Part shown: positions 17,560 to 26,892 of the stretch, in pieces | Layout: the number at the start of each line of letters is the position of its first letter | Position numbering within the stretch: the first letter of the stretch is position 1 | Origin: Microbaculum marinum | Lineage (GTDB): Bacteria > Pseudomonadota > Alphaproteobacteria > Rhizobiales > Tepidamorphaceae | Assembly (NCBI RefSeq): GCF_042646165.1 | Contig: NZ_JBHRTC010000006.1 | DNA: 64,000 bases | Direction: 5' to 3' (one strand) | Notes under the pieces: model-generated | Databases searched by the model: none | What the model was told of the DNA's origin: nothing | What the model saw: only the letters and a program-made list of their open reading frames with translations | Position numbers and translations under genes: made by a program

Positions 17560-18909
17560 ATGTCCGTCGCGCACGATCTCGACACTTCGGCGGAGCTTTC
17601 CCCCAACGACCTTGAGGCCTTCTGGCTGCCGTTCACGCCGAACCGGGCATACAAGAAGAGCCCCCGCCTGATCTCCCGGGCGAAGGATCTGTACTATTAC
17701 ACCCCGGACGGCCGTGCCGTGCTCGACGCTACCGCCGGTCTCTGGTGCTGCAATGCCGGACATGCGCGCCAGCCGATCGTCGAGGCGATCCAGAAACAAG
17801 CCGCCGAACTCGACTACGCGCCGTCGTTCCAGTTCTCCCACCCCAAGGCCTTTGCGCTCGCCACCCGCCTTGCGATGCTCGCGCCGGCCGATCTCGACCA
17901 CGTCTTCTTCGCCAATTCCGGATCGGAAGCCGTCGATTCCGCCCTCAAGATCGCGCTCGCCTACTGGAACGTACAGGGCAAGGGGTCGAAGACGCGGCTG
18001 ATCGGCCGCGAGCGCGGCTACCATGGCGTCGGCTTCGGCGGCATCTCGGTGGGCGGCATCGTCAACAACCGCAAGTTCTTCGGCGGCCTGCTGACCGGCA
18101 CGGACCACCTGCCGCACACCTACAACCGGGCCGAGCAGGCCTTCACCCGCGGCGAGCCGGAATGGGGCGGGCACCTCGCCGACAGCCTTGAATCGATCGT
18201 CAACTTGCACGACGCCTCCACCGTCGCCGCCGTCATCGTCGAGCCGATGGCAGGCTCGACGGGCGTGTTGCCGCCGCCGAAGAGTTATCTCAAGAGGTTG
18301 CGCGAGATCTGCGACAAGCACGGCATCCTGCTGATCTTCGACGAGGTCATCACCGGCTTCGGCCGTCTGGGCTTTGCCACGGCCGCCGAGCGCTACGGCG
18401 TCGTGCCCGACATGATCACCTTTGCCAAGGGCGTCACCAGCGGCACCGTTCCGATGGGCGGCGTGATTGTCCGCAAGCACGTCTACGACGCCTTCATGAA
18501 CGGACCGGAGCACGTCATCGAGCTGTTCCACGGCTACACCTACTCGGCTCACCCGATCGCGGTTGCCGCCGGCCTGGCAACCCTCGATGTCTATCGCGAC
18601 GAGGGTCTGTTCGAGCGGGCCGGCGAGCTCGAGGAGGAGTGGGCGGACGCCGCCATGAGCCTGAAGGACAAGCGCAACGTCGTCGACATCCGCACCATCG
18701 GGCTCGTTGCGGCGATAGACCTGGAGTCGCGCCCCGGCGCAGTGGGCGCGCGCGCCTACGAGGCGATGGACAGGGCCTTCCACGACCACGGCATCATGAT
18801 CCGCGTCACCGGCGACACGATCGCCTTGTCGCCGCCGTTGACGATTTCGCGCGACGAGATGGCAGGCCTGTTCGACGGCCTCGGCCGGCTCCTCGACACC
18901 ATCGACTGA
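17560..18909 (+). CDS. class III omega-aminotransferase (beta-alanine:pyruvate type)
   Basis: 449-aa PLP enzyme that transfers the amino group of an omega-amino acid or amine to pyruvate. N-terminal LEAFWLPFTPNRAYKKSPR is typical of the beta-alanine:pyruvate/(S)-omega-transaminase clade. The cofactor-phosphate loop FFANSGSEAVDSALKIA is near residues 112-128, YHGVGFGGIS follows, the PLP-ring Asp is in LLIFDEVITGFGR near 265, and the Schiff-base lysine is Lys290 (TFAKGVTSG). Arg near the C terminus (MIRVTG) fits carboxylate binding. The ATG at 17560 is preceded by AAGGAG with 6-nt spacing, better than the GTG at 17536. The specific substrate is not determined by sequence alone. Confidence 0.9.
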   Translation: MSVAHDLDTSAELSPNDLEAFWLPFTPNRAYKKSPRLISRAKDLYYYTPDGRAVLDATAGLWCCNAGHARQPIVEAIQKQAAELDYAPSFQFSHPKAFALATRLAMLAPADLDHVFFANSGSEAVDSALKIALAYWNVQGKGSKTRLIGRERGYHGVGFGGISVGGIVNNRKFFGGLLTGTDHLPHTYNRAEQAFTRGEPEWGGHLADSLESIVNLHDASTVAAVIVEPMAGSTGVLPPPKSYLKRLREICDKHGILLIFDEVITGFGRLGFATAAERYGVVPDMITFAKGVTSGTVPMGGVIVRKHVYDAFMNGPEHVIELFHGYTYSAHPIAVAAGLATLDVYRDEGLFERAGELEEEWADAAMSLKDKRNVVDIRTIGLVAAIDLESRPGAVGARAYEAMDRAFHDHGIMIRVTGDTIALSPPLTISRDEMAGLFDGLGRLLDTID

Positions 18910-18955
18910 GCCGGGTCGAGGTCTGCGACGTGCTGTACTGCCGGAATAGACGGAT

Positions 18956-19540
18956 ATGACTCGCCTGTTTTTCGCCGCGGTCGCGGTGATGATCGCGGCC
19001 GCCGTGGCCTACGTCCTGGTCGTGCCCGACGCGCTCGACCAACTCGGCGTGGAGCCGATCGTCGAGGCGACCAAGCCCGCCCAGCCGACCAAGGACACCT
19101 CGCGCATCACCACGTCTTCGACGGCTACGCCGGCAAGCCAGGCGACGGGCGACATGCCGACCGTCGCACCGCTGGATGTGGCGAGCCTGCCGTTCCAGAC
19201 CGGCTGCGGCCTGTTCCTGTCGCGGGAGGGCGAAGAGGACGTCATATTCGTCGATGCGCTGGCTGACGACACCAACGGCGCCATGCCGGCAGCGATGATC
19301 CTCGACGGGTCGCTCGTGATCCTGGAGCGCACGACGGCGGACGGGGAGCCATTGGGCTACGGCCAGTATCCGCGCCAGGTGTTCGACACGCCCGACAACG
19401 GCGTCCGGGTGGTCGTCGAGGTGGACTTCGGCGAGCCGACGGAGCCGGAGGACGTGCCCGTGACCTCCGGCGAGGTGACGGTGATGAAGGCGGGGCGGCC
19501 GACGCTTAACTTCCGCGTGACCGGGGGGGCAGGCTGCTGA
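18956..19540 (+). CDS. hypothetical secreted or membrane-anchored protein
   Basis: 194-aa protein. An N-terminal hydrophobic segment (FFAAVAVMIAAAVAYVLVV, residues 5-23) is either an uncleaved anchor or a signal peptide. It is followed by a Thr/Ser/Pro-rich linker (about 45-70) and a beta-rich domain with a conserved-looking start, FQTGCGLFLSR. One Cys there and a Cys as the final residue could form a disulfide. No family recognised. Its TGA overlaps the apparent CTG start of the HAD gene, so the two are probably co-translated. Confidence 0.6.
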   Translation: MTRLFFAAVAVMIAAAVAYVLVVPDALDQLGVEPIVEATKPAQPTKDTSRITTSSTATPASQATGDMPTVAPLDVASLPFQTGCGLFLSREGEEDVIFVDALADDTNGAMPAAMILDGSLVILERTTADGEPLGYGQYPRQVFDTPDNGVRVVVEVDFGEPTEPEDVPVTSGEVTVMKAGRPTLNFRVTGGAGC

Positions 19541-20424
19541 CTCCAGGATCGGGATTTCCGGCCGGGCCGCCGCGGGTCCTGCTGCAGGCGCGCGAGTTCC
19601 TGTCGGAATACGACGGCATCCTCTGCGACATCTGGGGCGTCGTCCACAACGGCGTCCGGTCGTGGCCCGACGCCTGCGAGGCGCTGTACCAATTCCGGGA
19701 GGGCGGCGGCCGCGTCGTGCTGATATCGAACGCGCCGCGTCCCTCCGCGTCGGTACGCGAGCTGCTGGACCACCTAAAGGTGCCGCACCACTCCTACGAC
19801 GACATCGTCACCTCCGGTGACCTGACCCATGCCATGGTCGCGGAGCGCGCCGATCGCAAGGCCTTCCATCTCGGGCCGGAGCGGGACCGTGCGGTCTTCG
19901 AAGGGCTGAACCTGCATATGGTCGATGCCGACGAAGCCGAACTGGTCATCAATACCGGTCTGTTCGACGACGACAACGAGACCCCCGACGACTATCGCGA
20001 AATGCTTGCCTGCTTCCGCGCGTCGGGCGCGGAAATGATCTGCGCAAACCCGGATGCGGTGGTCGAGCGGGGCGACCGGCTGGTCTACTGCGCCGGCGCC
20101 CTGGCCGACGCCTACGAGAAACTGGGCGGGACGGTGCACTGGGCCGGCAAGCCGCACGCCCCGATCTACGACGAGGCGCTGGCACGGCTGCGGACGGCCG
20201 CCGGACACCCGGTCGAGCGAGGGCGCGTACTGGCAATCGGCGACAGTCTGCGCACCGATCTTGCCGGGGCCATGTCATCGGGACTGGACGCACTGTTCAT
20301 CGCGTCAGGCATTCACGGCAACGAAATGGTCCGCGACGCCGCTCTCGATCTGCCGACGCTGGAGCGGTCCTTCCGGGAGGCCGGGGTCGAGCCGCGCGCC
20401 GCCATGACGCGGCTGGTGTGGTGA
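19537..20424 (+). CDS. TIGR01459-family HAD phosphatase (apparent CTG start)
   Basis: 295-aa HAD-IIA hydrolase. Motif I is DGILCDIWGVVHNG (near residues 26-39), motif II is VVLISNAPRP near 66-75, and motif III/IV is GRVLAIGDSLRTDLAGAMSSG near 229-250. Paralogues are annotated as p-nitrophenylphosphatase/NagD-like sugar phosphatases, but the substrate is unknown. The nearest ATG (19717) would delete catalytic motif I. Upstream of motif I there is no ATG, GTG or TTG before an in-frame TAA at 19507, so the only sensible starts are CTG codons at 19534 and 19537. The latter overlaps the previous stop as CTGA and follows GGGGGGGCAGG. Confidence 0.82.
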   Translation: MTPGSGFPAGPPRVLLQAREFLSEYDGILCDIWGVVHNGVRSWPDACEALYQFREGGGRVVLISNAPRPSASVRELLDHLKVPHHSYDDIVTSGDLTHAMVAERADRKAFHLGPERDRAVFEGLNLHMVDADEAELVINTGLFDDDNETPDDYREMLACFRASGAEMICANPDAVVERGDRLVYCAGALADAYEKLGGTVHWAGKPHAPIYDEALARLRTAAGHPVERGRVLAIGDSLRTDLAGAMSSGLDALFIASGIHGNEMVRDAALDLPTLERSFREAGVEPRAAMTRLVW

Positions 20425-20509
20425 ATCGCGCAGGATCGAATCCCGCCTTCTAAGGCGTTCATGCATGCTCTAGTTTGGCTTATCCGCGCGCGAGAGGGAG
20501 AGCGAAGCG

Positions 20510-20956
20510 TTGACCGTCAACACGCCGCCGGCCGGCTTCGGCTATGTGTTCGAGAACCTTTCCGTGGGCATGAGCGATTCGCTGATGCGCACGGTGATGG
20601 CCGACGACGTCATCGGTTTCGCCAAGCTGTCCGGTGACAACAATCCGGTTCACCTGAGCGACCATTTCGCGGCGCAGACACCGTTTCGGGAGCGCATCGC
20701 CCACGGCTTGTACACGGCAAGCCTGATTTCCGCCCTGCTCGGCACCCGCCTGCCCGGGCCGGGGGCCATCTACATCTCGCAGAGCCTGAACTTCCGTGCG
20801 CCCGTGCGGATCGGCGACGTCATCACTGCGCGGGTCGAGGTCCGCGAACTCGATGCCGACAAGCGGCAGGCGCGGCTCGAGTGCGAATGCATCGTCGACG
20901 CCAAGACCGTGCTTGACGGGGAGGCGATCGTGATGGTCCCTTCCCGCCGATCCTGA
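20510..20956 (+). CDS. MaoC-family (R)-enoyl-CoA hydratase
   Basis: 148-aa single hotdog-domain hydratase related to PhaJ, which hydrates trans-2-enoyl-CoA to (R)-3-hydroxyacyl-CoA. The hydratase-2 motif is complete: FAKLSGDNNPVHLSDHFA near residues 39-56, with the catalytic Asp and His. RIAHGLYTASLISALLG follows as in the family. It uses a TTG start at 20510, preceded by a purine-rich GAGAGGGAGAGCG tract. It stands 43 bp upstream of ribF; a functional link to FAD synthesis is not obvious. Confidence 0.9.
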   Translation: MTVNTPPAGFGYVFENLSVGMSDSLMRTVMADDVIGFAKLSGDNNPVHLSDHFAAQTPFRERIAHGLYTASLISALLGTRLPGPGAIYISQSLNFRAPVRIGDVITARVEVRELDADKRQARLECECIVDAKTVLDGEAIVMVPSRRS

Positions 20957-20998
20957 ATCCGGCCGCGACACGGCCGACCACATCCGCGACCGGCGCCG

Positions 20999-21991
20999 AT
21001 GACATCCCGACACTTCAACATCGTGAGAAACGGCGATCACGTTCCACCGACGCTTCGCGGCGGCATCGTCGCCATCGGCAATTTCGACGGCGTGCACCGC
21101 GGGCACCAGGTCGTCCTGCAGCAGGTCAAGGAAATGGCGAGGACACGCGGAACCTCGGCACTTGCCCTGACCTTCGAGCCGCACCCGCGCACATTTTTCC
21201 GGCCCGAAACGCCGCTGTTCCGGCTGACGCCCTCGGAGGTGAAGGCCGAACTTCTCGACGCGCTCGGCCTGGACGGCATGATCGAGGTCACCTTCGACGC
21301 CGCCCTGGCAGCACTGACGGCGGAGGGATTTGTCGACCGCATCCTCGTCGACCGTCTCGGCATCGGCGGCGCCGTCGTCGGTCACGACTTTCATTTCGGC
21401 AAGGCGCGCTCGGGATCGCCACAGGTGCTGTCCTCGCTGGGGACCTCGCGCGGCTTCGACGTAGCGATCGTCGCGCCGGCCGGGGAGGGCGATACGGTGT
21501 GGTCGGCGAGTTCGGCCCGTGCGGCCCTGGCCGACGGCGATGTCGTGGAGGCCGCGCGGATCCTGGGCTACCGTTGGTTCGTCCGGGGCAAGGTCGAGCA
21601 CGGCGCCAAGCGCGGCCGCGACCTCGGCTTTCCCACGGCCAACATTCCGCTGGCCCCCGAGACCGAGCTCCTGTTCGGCGTCTATGCGGTGCGAATGCAT
21701 GTGGATGACGGCTTCCACGACGGGGTCGCCAGCTTCGGCAGGCGCCCGCAGTTCGACAACGGCGCGCCGCTGCTCGAGGTTCACCTTCTCGACGTCTCGC
21801 CCGATCTCTACGGCAAGAGCGTCGAGGTCGAGTTCGTCGGCTGCATCCGGCCCGAAATGCGGTTCGACAGCGTCGACGATCTGGTCGCGCGCATGCATGT
21901 GGACGTTGCGGAGACGCGCCGCATCCTGGCCGAGGCGGAAACGGCCGGAGGACACGACCGACCCATTCCCGTGCTCGATGCCACCCGGTAG
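20999..21991 (+). CDS. ribF: bifunctional riboflavin kinase/FAD synthetase
   Basis: 330-aa RibF, which phosphorylates riboflavin to FMN and adenylylates FMN to FAD. The N-terminal nucleotidyltransferase domain has GNFDGVHRGHQVVLQQ (HxGH-type, near residues 26-41) and the TFEPHPRTFF block near 59-68. The C-terminal kinase domain has VEHGAKRGRDLGFPTANIPL near 200-219, containing the PTAN Mg-ATP motif, and ends with the LLEVHLLD-YGK-EVEFVG-RPEMRF series. An ATG at 20999 gives the expected length. The next gene starts 8 bp downstream, so the EamA transporter may be co-transcribed. Confidence 0.95.
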   Translation: MTSRHFNIVRNGDHVPPTLRGGIVAIGNFDGVHRGHQVVLQQVKEMARTRGTSALALTFEPHPRTFFRPETPLFRLTPSEVKAELLDALGLDGMIEVTFDAALAALTAEGFVDRILVDRLGIGGAVVGHDFHFGKARSGSPQVLSSLGTSRGFDVAIVAPAGEGDTVWSASSARAALADGDVVEAARILGYRWFVRGKVEHGAKRGRDLGFPTANIPLAPETELLFGVYAVRMHVDDGFHDGVASFGRRPQFDNGAPLLEVHLLDVSPDLYGKSVEVEFVGCIRPEMRFDSVDDLVARMHVDVAETRRILAEAETAGGHDRPIPVLDATR

Positions 21992-21999
21992 CGCGCCGA

Positions 22000-22968
22000 A
22001 TGACCGTTCATGCAACAAAGGATCCGACTGCAACGGCCGAGCGCGAAATCGTCATCGGGGTCGTGATGATGGCCGGCACGGCGATGGTGCTGCAGCCCGG
22101 CATGGATACGGTCACCAAATATCTCGGCGGGCAGATCCCGCCGCTTCAGGTCGCCTGGGCGCGCATGTTCTTCCAGATGCTCTTCACGCTGCCGATCGTG
22201 ATGGCCTGGTACGGCCTCCCGGGGCTGGCGCCGCGGCCGTACGGGCTGCAGATCCTGCGCGGGCTCTTCCTCAGCGCCACGGTCGTGACCTTCACGTTCG
22301 CGGTCACCCTGATGCCGCTCGCCGATGCGATCGCGCTCGTCTTCGTCGCGCCGCTGATCGTCACCGCGCTGTCGGCGATCGTCCTGCGCGAAGCCGTCGG
22401 GCCGCGGCGCTGGACGGCGGTGGTCGTCGGACTGGTCGGTGCCATGATCATCATACGCCCGGGCAGCGGGTTGTTCGGCGCAGCGGCCCTGCTGCCGATC
22501 GTCGCGGCGGTCTGCTATGCCTGCTACCTGATCGTGACCCGGCGCCTCACCACACATTCTCCGCCGATCTCGACGCATTTCTTCACCGCGGTCGTCGGAA
22601 CCGCGGCGTTGAGCGTGCCGCTCGCGATCGGCCTGTTGATCGGCGGGCCCGTGATAACCCCGTCTGCGCCGACGGCAGTACAGTGGGGCCTGCTCGTCAT
22701 CATCGGCATCATCGCCTCGATTTCGCATCTGGTGATCATATTCGCCTATTCGCGCTCGCCTGCCTCGATGCTTGCGCCGCTGACCTATCTCGAGATCGTC
22801 GGTGCGAGCGCCTTCGGCTACCTGGTGTTCGGGGACTTCCCCGACGGATGGACCTGGGTCGGCGTCGTGGTGATCGTCGCAAGCGGCCTGTACGTCGTTC
22901 TCCGCGCCCGCAGGATCAAAACCGCACTGCCGCCCGATATCCAGGGGCCGCGGACCGGCACGATCTGA
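22000..22968 (+). CDS. DMT-superfamily (EamA) transporter
   Basis: 322-aa inner-membrane protein with two EamA halves, about ten TM helices and a short polar N terminus. It contains MDTVTKYLGGQIPPLQVAWA near residues 28-47 and ADAIALVFVAPLIVTALSAI near 108-127, with the second half's SPASMLAPLTYLEIVGASAF near 250-270. It is related to, but clearly different from, the transporter at 8882-9799. It starts 8 bp after ribF, a spacing that suggests co-transcription. A role in flavin movement is only a possibility from position. Confidence 0.87.
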   Translation: MTVHATKDPTATAEREIVIGVVMMAGTAMVLQPGMDTVTKYLGGQIPPLQVAWARMFFQMLFTLPIVMAWYGLPGLAPRPYGLQILRGLFLSATVVTFTFAVTLMPLADAIALVFVAPLIVTALSAIVLREAVGPRRWTAVVVGLVGAMIIIRPGSGLFGAAALLPIVAAVCYACYLIVTRRLTTHSPPISTHFFTAVVGTAALSVPLAIGLLIGGPVITPSAPTAVQWGLLVIIGIIASISHLVIIFAYSRSPASMLAPLTYLEIVGASAFGYLVFGDFPDGWTWVGVVVIVASGLYVVLRARRIKTALPPDIQGPRTGTI

Positions 22969-23200
22969 TCGCGCCGTCGTTTGACCGGGCGCGATTACCG
23001 AAATGCACGACTTTATCCCCGTCGCCGTGCCTGCTAGAAGGCGCGCCATGCGATGCGAAGAACAGGCAGCCTGCCGTCCGGCCACGGGGCGGCGAATTAC
23101 TGGCCCGGTTTTCGCCTGACGCGGGAGCCTCGTCCCGCCGGGCCGGAAGCCGGGAACGTCGCCGCCTGTTCGAACCCCATCGAAGATCGCCTGGAAAGCC
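22969..23200. other. intergenic region before ileS
   Basis: 232 bp without a supported gene. It contains a TTGACC at about 22981 and a TGCTAGAAGG (about 23031) that could be -35-like and -10-like elements of separate promoters, but their spacing does not fit one promoter. The ileS ATG follows at 23201. Confidence 0.4.
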
Positions 23201-26137
23201 ATGACAAACGGTTCCGATACCGCTGAAAAGCGCGACTATTCCAAGACACTGTTCCTGCCGAAGACGGAGTTCCCGATGCGCGCCGGCCTGCCGGCCCGCG
23301 AGCCGGAGCTTCTTGACCGCTGGGACAGGATCGACATCTACAAGCGCCAGCGCGAGGTGGCGAAGGGCCGGGAAAAGTACGTCCTGCACGACGGCCCGCC
23401 TTACGCCAACGGCAACATCCACATCGGTACCGGCCTCAACAAGATCCTCAAGGACGTCGTGACGCGCTCCCACCAGATCCTCGGCTACGATTCCAACTAC
23501 GTGCCGGGCTGGGACTGCCACGGCCTGCCGATCGAGTGGAAGATCGAGGAGCAGTACCGCGCCTCGGGTCGCAACAAGGACGACGTGCCGATCAACGAAT
23601 TCCGCCAGGAATGCCGGCAGTTCGCGCAGCACTGGATCGGCGTCCAGAAGGAAGAGTTCCGCCGGCTCGGCGTCGAGGGCGACTGGGACAACCCCTACAC
23701 CACCATGAGCTTCGCGGCGGAAGCCCAGATCGCGCGGGAGCTGATGAAGTTCGCCATGAACGGCGCGCTCTATCGCGGGTCCAAGCCGGTGATGTGGTCG
23801 GTGGTGGAGAAGACCGCGCTGGCCGAGGCCGAGGTCGAGTACCAGGACTACACGTCCGACACGATCTACGTGAAGTTCCCGATCGTCGAGGGCCCGGAAG
23901 CGGGCGAGGCGTCGGTCCTGATCTGGACGACAACGCCCTGGACGATCCCCGGCAATCGCGCAATCTCCTTCAGCCCGCGCATCGAGTACGGCCTCTACAA
24001 GGTCGTCGATGCGCCGGCGGAGAACTGGGCGAAGCCCGGAGACCTCTATGTGCTTGCCGACAAGCTCGCCGCCGACGTCATGGCGGCTGCCCGCGTCGAG
24101 ACGTTCGAACGCGTGCGCGACATCGACTACTCCGAGCCGAAACAGATGGTCTGCGCGCACCCTCTGAAAGGCCTCGCCGGCGGCTACGAGTTCCAGGTGC
24201 CGCTCTTGCCCGGCGACCACGTCACCGACGATGCCGGCACCGGCTTCGTGCACACCGCGCCCGGTCACGGTGCGGAGGACTTCGAGGCCTGGACCGACGC
24301 GAAGGCCGACCTCGAAGCCCGCGGGATCGACCCGACGATTCCCTACACCGTCGATGCGGACGGGTTCTACACGAAGGACGCTCCCGGCCTGGAAGGACGC
24401 CGCGTCATCACCGACAAGGGCGACAAGGGCGACGCCAACCAGGCGGTGATCGAGGCGCTTGCGGCCGCCGGGATGATGGTGGCGCGCGGCCGCCTGAAGC
24501 ATCAGTACCCGCATTCCTGGCGCTCCAAGAAGCCGGTCATCTTCCGCAACACGCCGCAGTGGTTCATCTCGATGGAGGACGGGCGCGGCGCCGACGGCCT
24601 GCGTGCCAAGGCGCTGAAGGCGATCTCGGAAACCCGCTTCGTGCCGGAGTCCGGCCAGGTGCGCCTCGGCAACATGATCGCCGAGCGACCCGACTGGGTG
24701 ATCTCGCGCCAGCGTGCATGGGGCGTGCCGATCACGGTGTTCGTGCACCGCGAGACCGGAGAAGTCATCCCCAACGCGAACTTCGGCGAATCCGATGCGC
24801 TCGGCCGTCGCATCGCCGAGGCCTTCGAGGCGGAGGGCGCGGACGCCTGGTTCGCCGACGGTGCGCGGGAGCGCTTCCTGTCCGGACTGGTCGACGATCC
24901 TGCGGAGTGGGACAAGGTCGACGACATCCTCGACGTCTGGTTCGATTCAGGCTCCACGCACTCCTTCGTCCTGGAAATGCGGCCGGACCTGAAATGGCCC
25001 GCCTCCGTCTACCTGGAAGGCTCCGACCAGCATCGCGGCTGGTTCCACTCCTCGCTGCTGGAATCCTGCGGCACGCGAGGCAGGGCGCCCTATGACGCGG
25101 TCGTCACGCACGGGTTCGTGATGGCCGAGGACGGCCGCAAGATGTCGAAATCTCTCGGCAACCAGGTCTTCCCGCAGGACGTCATCAAGCAGTCCGGTGC
25201 CGACATCCTGCGCCTTTGGGTGGTCACCTCGGACTATGCCGAGGACCTGCGCATCGGCCCCGGGATCCTGAAGACCAACGTCGAATCCTACCGAAAGCTG
25301 CGAAACACCATCCGGTGGATGCTCGGCTCGCTCGCCCACTACCGGGGCGAGGACGTCGCTGTCGCCGATATGCCGGAGCTGGAGCGCTACATGCTGCACC
25401 GGCTGGCCGAACTCGACAGGCTGGTGCGACGCAGCTACGAGGATTTCGACTACAAGCGCATCTCGCACGCGCTGTTCAACTTCGCCACCGTCGATCTGTC
25501 GGCCTTCTACTTCGACATCCGCAAGGACACGCTGTACTGCGACCCGGCATCCAGTCTGAAGCGCAAGGCATGCCTGGCGGTGCTGAGCGAAATCTTCGAC
25601 CGGCTGGTGATCTGGCTGTCGCCGATGCTGCCCTTCACGATGGAGGAGGCGTGGCTATCGCGATATCCCTCCGATGAGGACTCCGTGCACCTTCAACTCG
25701 CACCGGCCACTCCGGAGGGCTGGTTCGACGAGAGGCTTGCCGGAAAGTGGCGCCGCATCCGCCGTGTCCGCCGGGTGGTGACGGGAGCGCTCGAGGTCGA
25801 GCGTGCCGCCAAGCGGATCGGCTCCAGCCTGGAGGCTGCGCCGGAGATCTACGTGTCGGACGCCGATCTCCATGCTGCGGTCGCCGACATCGACCTGGCC
25901 GAGATCGCGATCACCAGCCAGGCGACCCTGATAGAGGGCGACGGGCCGTCCGAAGCCTACCGGCTGGAGGACGTCTCCGGCGTCGCCGTCATTCCCGCTC
26001 TTGCAGGAGGCCGCAAATGCGCCCGCTCCTGGAAGGTGCTGCCGGAGGTCGGTTCGGATCCCGACTGGCCTGACCTCTCGCCTCGGGATGCGGAGGCCAT
26101 GCGCGAGTTCGAGGCCAGCCTGGCGGCGGCGGAGTAG
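23201..26137 (+). CDS. ileS: isoleucyl-tRNA synthetase
   Basis: 978-aa class I synthetase that charges tRNA-Ile. The HIGH motif is PYANGNIHIGTGL near residues 68-80 and the KMSKS loop is at 647-651 (RKMSKSLGN). The editing domain includes VLIWTTTPWTIPGNRA near 240-255 and a TGFVHTAPGHGAEDF block near 347-361. The C-terminal zinc-ribbon seen in E. coli IleS is eroded: only one Cys remains in GGRKCARSWKVLPEVGSD, a pattern found in alphaproteobacterial enzymes. The ATG at 23201 matches family starts. Confidence 0.98.
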   Translation: MTNGSDTAEKRDYSKTLFLPKTEFPMRAGLPAREPELLDRWDRIDIYKRQREVAKGREKYVLHDGPPYANGNIHIGTGLNKILKDVVTRSHQILGYDSNYVPGWDCHGLPIEWKIEEQYRASGRNKDDVPINEFRQECRQFAQHWIGVQKEEFRRLGVEGDWDNPYTTMSFAAEAQIARELMKFAMNGALYRGSKPVMWSVVEKTALAEAEVEYQDYTSDTIYVKFPIVEGPEAGEASVLIWTTTPWTIPGNRAISFSPRIEYGLYKVVDAPAENWAKPGDLYVLADKLAADVMAAARVETFERVRDIDYSEPKQMVCAHPLKGLAGGYEFQVPLLPGDHVTDDAGTGFVHTAPGHGAEDFEAWTDAKADLEARGIDPTIPYTVDADGFYTKDAPGLEGRRVITDKGDKGDANQAVIEALAAAGMMVARGRLKHQYPHSWRSKKPVIFRNTPQWFISMEDGRGADGLRAKALKAISETRFVPESGQVRLGNMIAERPDWVISRQRAWGVPITVFVHRETGEVIPNANFGESDALGRRIAEAFEAEGADAWFADGARERFLSGLVDDPAEWDKVDDILDVWFDSGSTHSFVLEMRPDLKWPASVYLEGSDQHRGWFHSSLLESCGTRGRAPYDAVVTHGFVMAEDGRKMSKSLGNQVFPQDVIKQSGADILRLWVVTSDYAEDLRIGPGILKTNVESYRKLRNTIRWMLGSLAHYRGEDVAVADMPELERYMLHRLAELDRLVRRSYEDFDYKRISHALFNFATVDLSAFYFDIRKDTLYCDPASSLKRKACLAVLSEIFDRLVIWLSPMLPFTMEEAWLSRYPSDEDSVHLQLAPATPEGWFDERLAGKWRRIRRVRRVVTGALEVERAAKRIGSSLEAAPEIYVSDADLHAAVADIDLAEIAITSQATLIEGDGPSEAYRLEDVSGVAVIPALAGGRKCARSWKVLPEVGSDPDWPDLSPRDAEAMREFEASLAAAE

Positions 26138-26277
26138 GCGGTGACTGGGCCGCGGAGCGTGATACCGAACACTACCCGCGCGCCGGCCGGCGGCATCGAG
26201 CCATCGGCCGTAGTGGGCCCTGCGGCGGCGACCATCCCGTCGAAACCCATCCTGCCGCTGTCGTCCGCCCTCCTTGT

Positions 26278-26790
26278 ATGATGACGCGGCGCTTTCTGTA
26301 TGGCCGGTTGAGCGGCCTCGGCGCGGCGGTGGCGGCCGCCGTGTTCCTCGTCGACCGCGTGCACAAATGGGTCATGCTGGGGCCTGTCGGCATCGGTGTG
26401 AACGACGTGATCCCGGTGACCCCGTTCTTCGACCTGATGCTGGTCTGGAACCGTGGGGTCAGCTACGGGCTGTTCCAGCAGGACTCCGCCGGCGGCCGGG
26501 CGATCCTGGTCGGCATCAACATCGTGGCGGCCGTGGTCCTGTGGATCTGGCTCGCGCGTGCGCAGTCCAGGCTGACGGCAGTCTCGCTGGGGCTGGTGAT
26601 CGGGGGCGCGCTCGGCAACGGCCTCGATCGCGTGATCTACGGCGCGGTTGCCGACTTTTTCCATCTGCACGCCTTCGGCTACTCCTGGTACGTGTTCAAC
26701 CTCGCCGATGTCGCCATTGTTGCGGGCGTCATCGGGCTTCTGTATGAGTCATTCCGAGACAGTCACAAAAGTGCCCCAAAGCCTGACTAG
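26278..26790 (+). CDS. lspA: lipoprotein signal peptidase (signal peptidase II)
   Basis: 170-aa inner-membrane aspartyl protease that removes signal peptides from prolipoproteins. Four TM segments are visible. Conserved features are VFLVDRVHKW near residues 22-31, WNRGVSYGLFQQ near 57-68, and the two catalytic Asp motifs: GNGLDRVIYGAVADFF near 112-127 and FNLADVAIV near 141-149. It starts with two consecutive ATGs (26278 and 26281). It follows ileS by 140 bp, the usual ileS-lspA neighbourhood, and precedes a lipoprotein gene that would be its substrate. Confidence 0.96.
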   Translation: MMTRRFLYGRLSGLGAAVAAAVFLVDRVHKWVMLGPVGIGVNDVIPVTPFFDLMLVWNRGVSYGLFQQDSAGGRAILVGINIVAAVVLWIWLARAQSRLTAVSLGLVIGGALGNGLDRVIYGAVADFFHLHAFGYSWYVFNLADVAIVAGVIGLLYESFRDSHKSAPKPD

Positions 26791-26892
26791 TCGGCTTGCC
26801 GCACGGGCGTATGATGCGTGCTGGTACCTGCGTACGGCGACCCCGCGCCCCTGACGGGCGGCGAGCCGACGGCACGAGGAGCGGATGACCGC

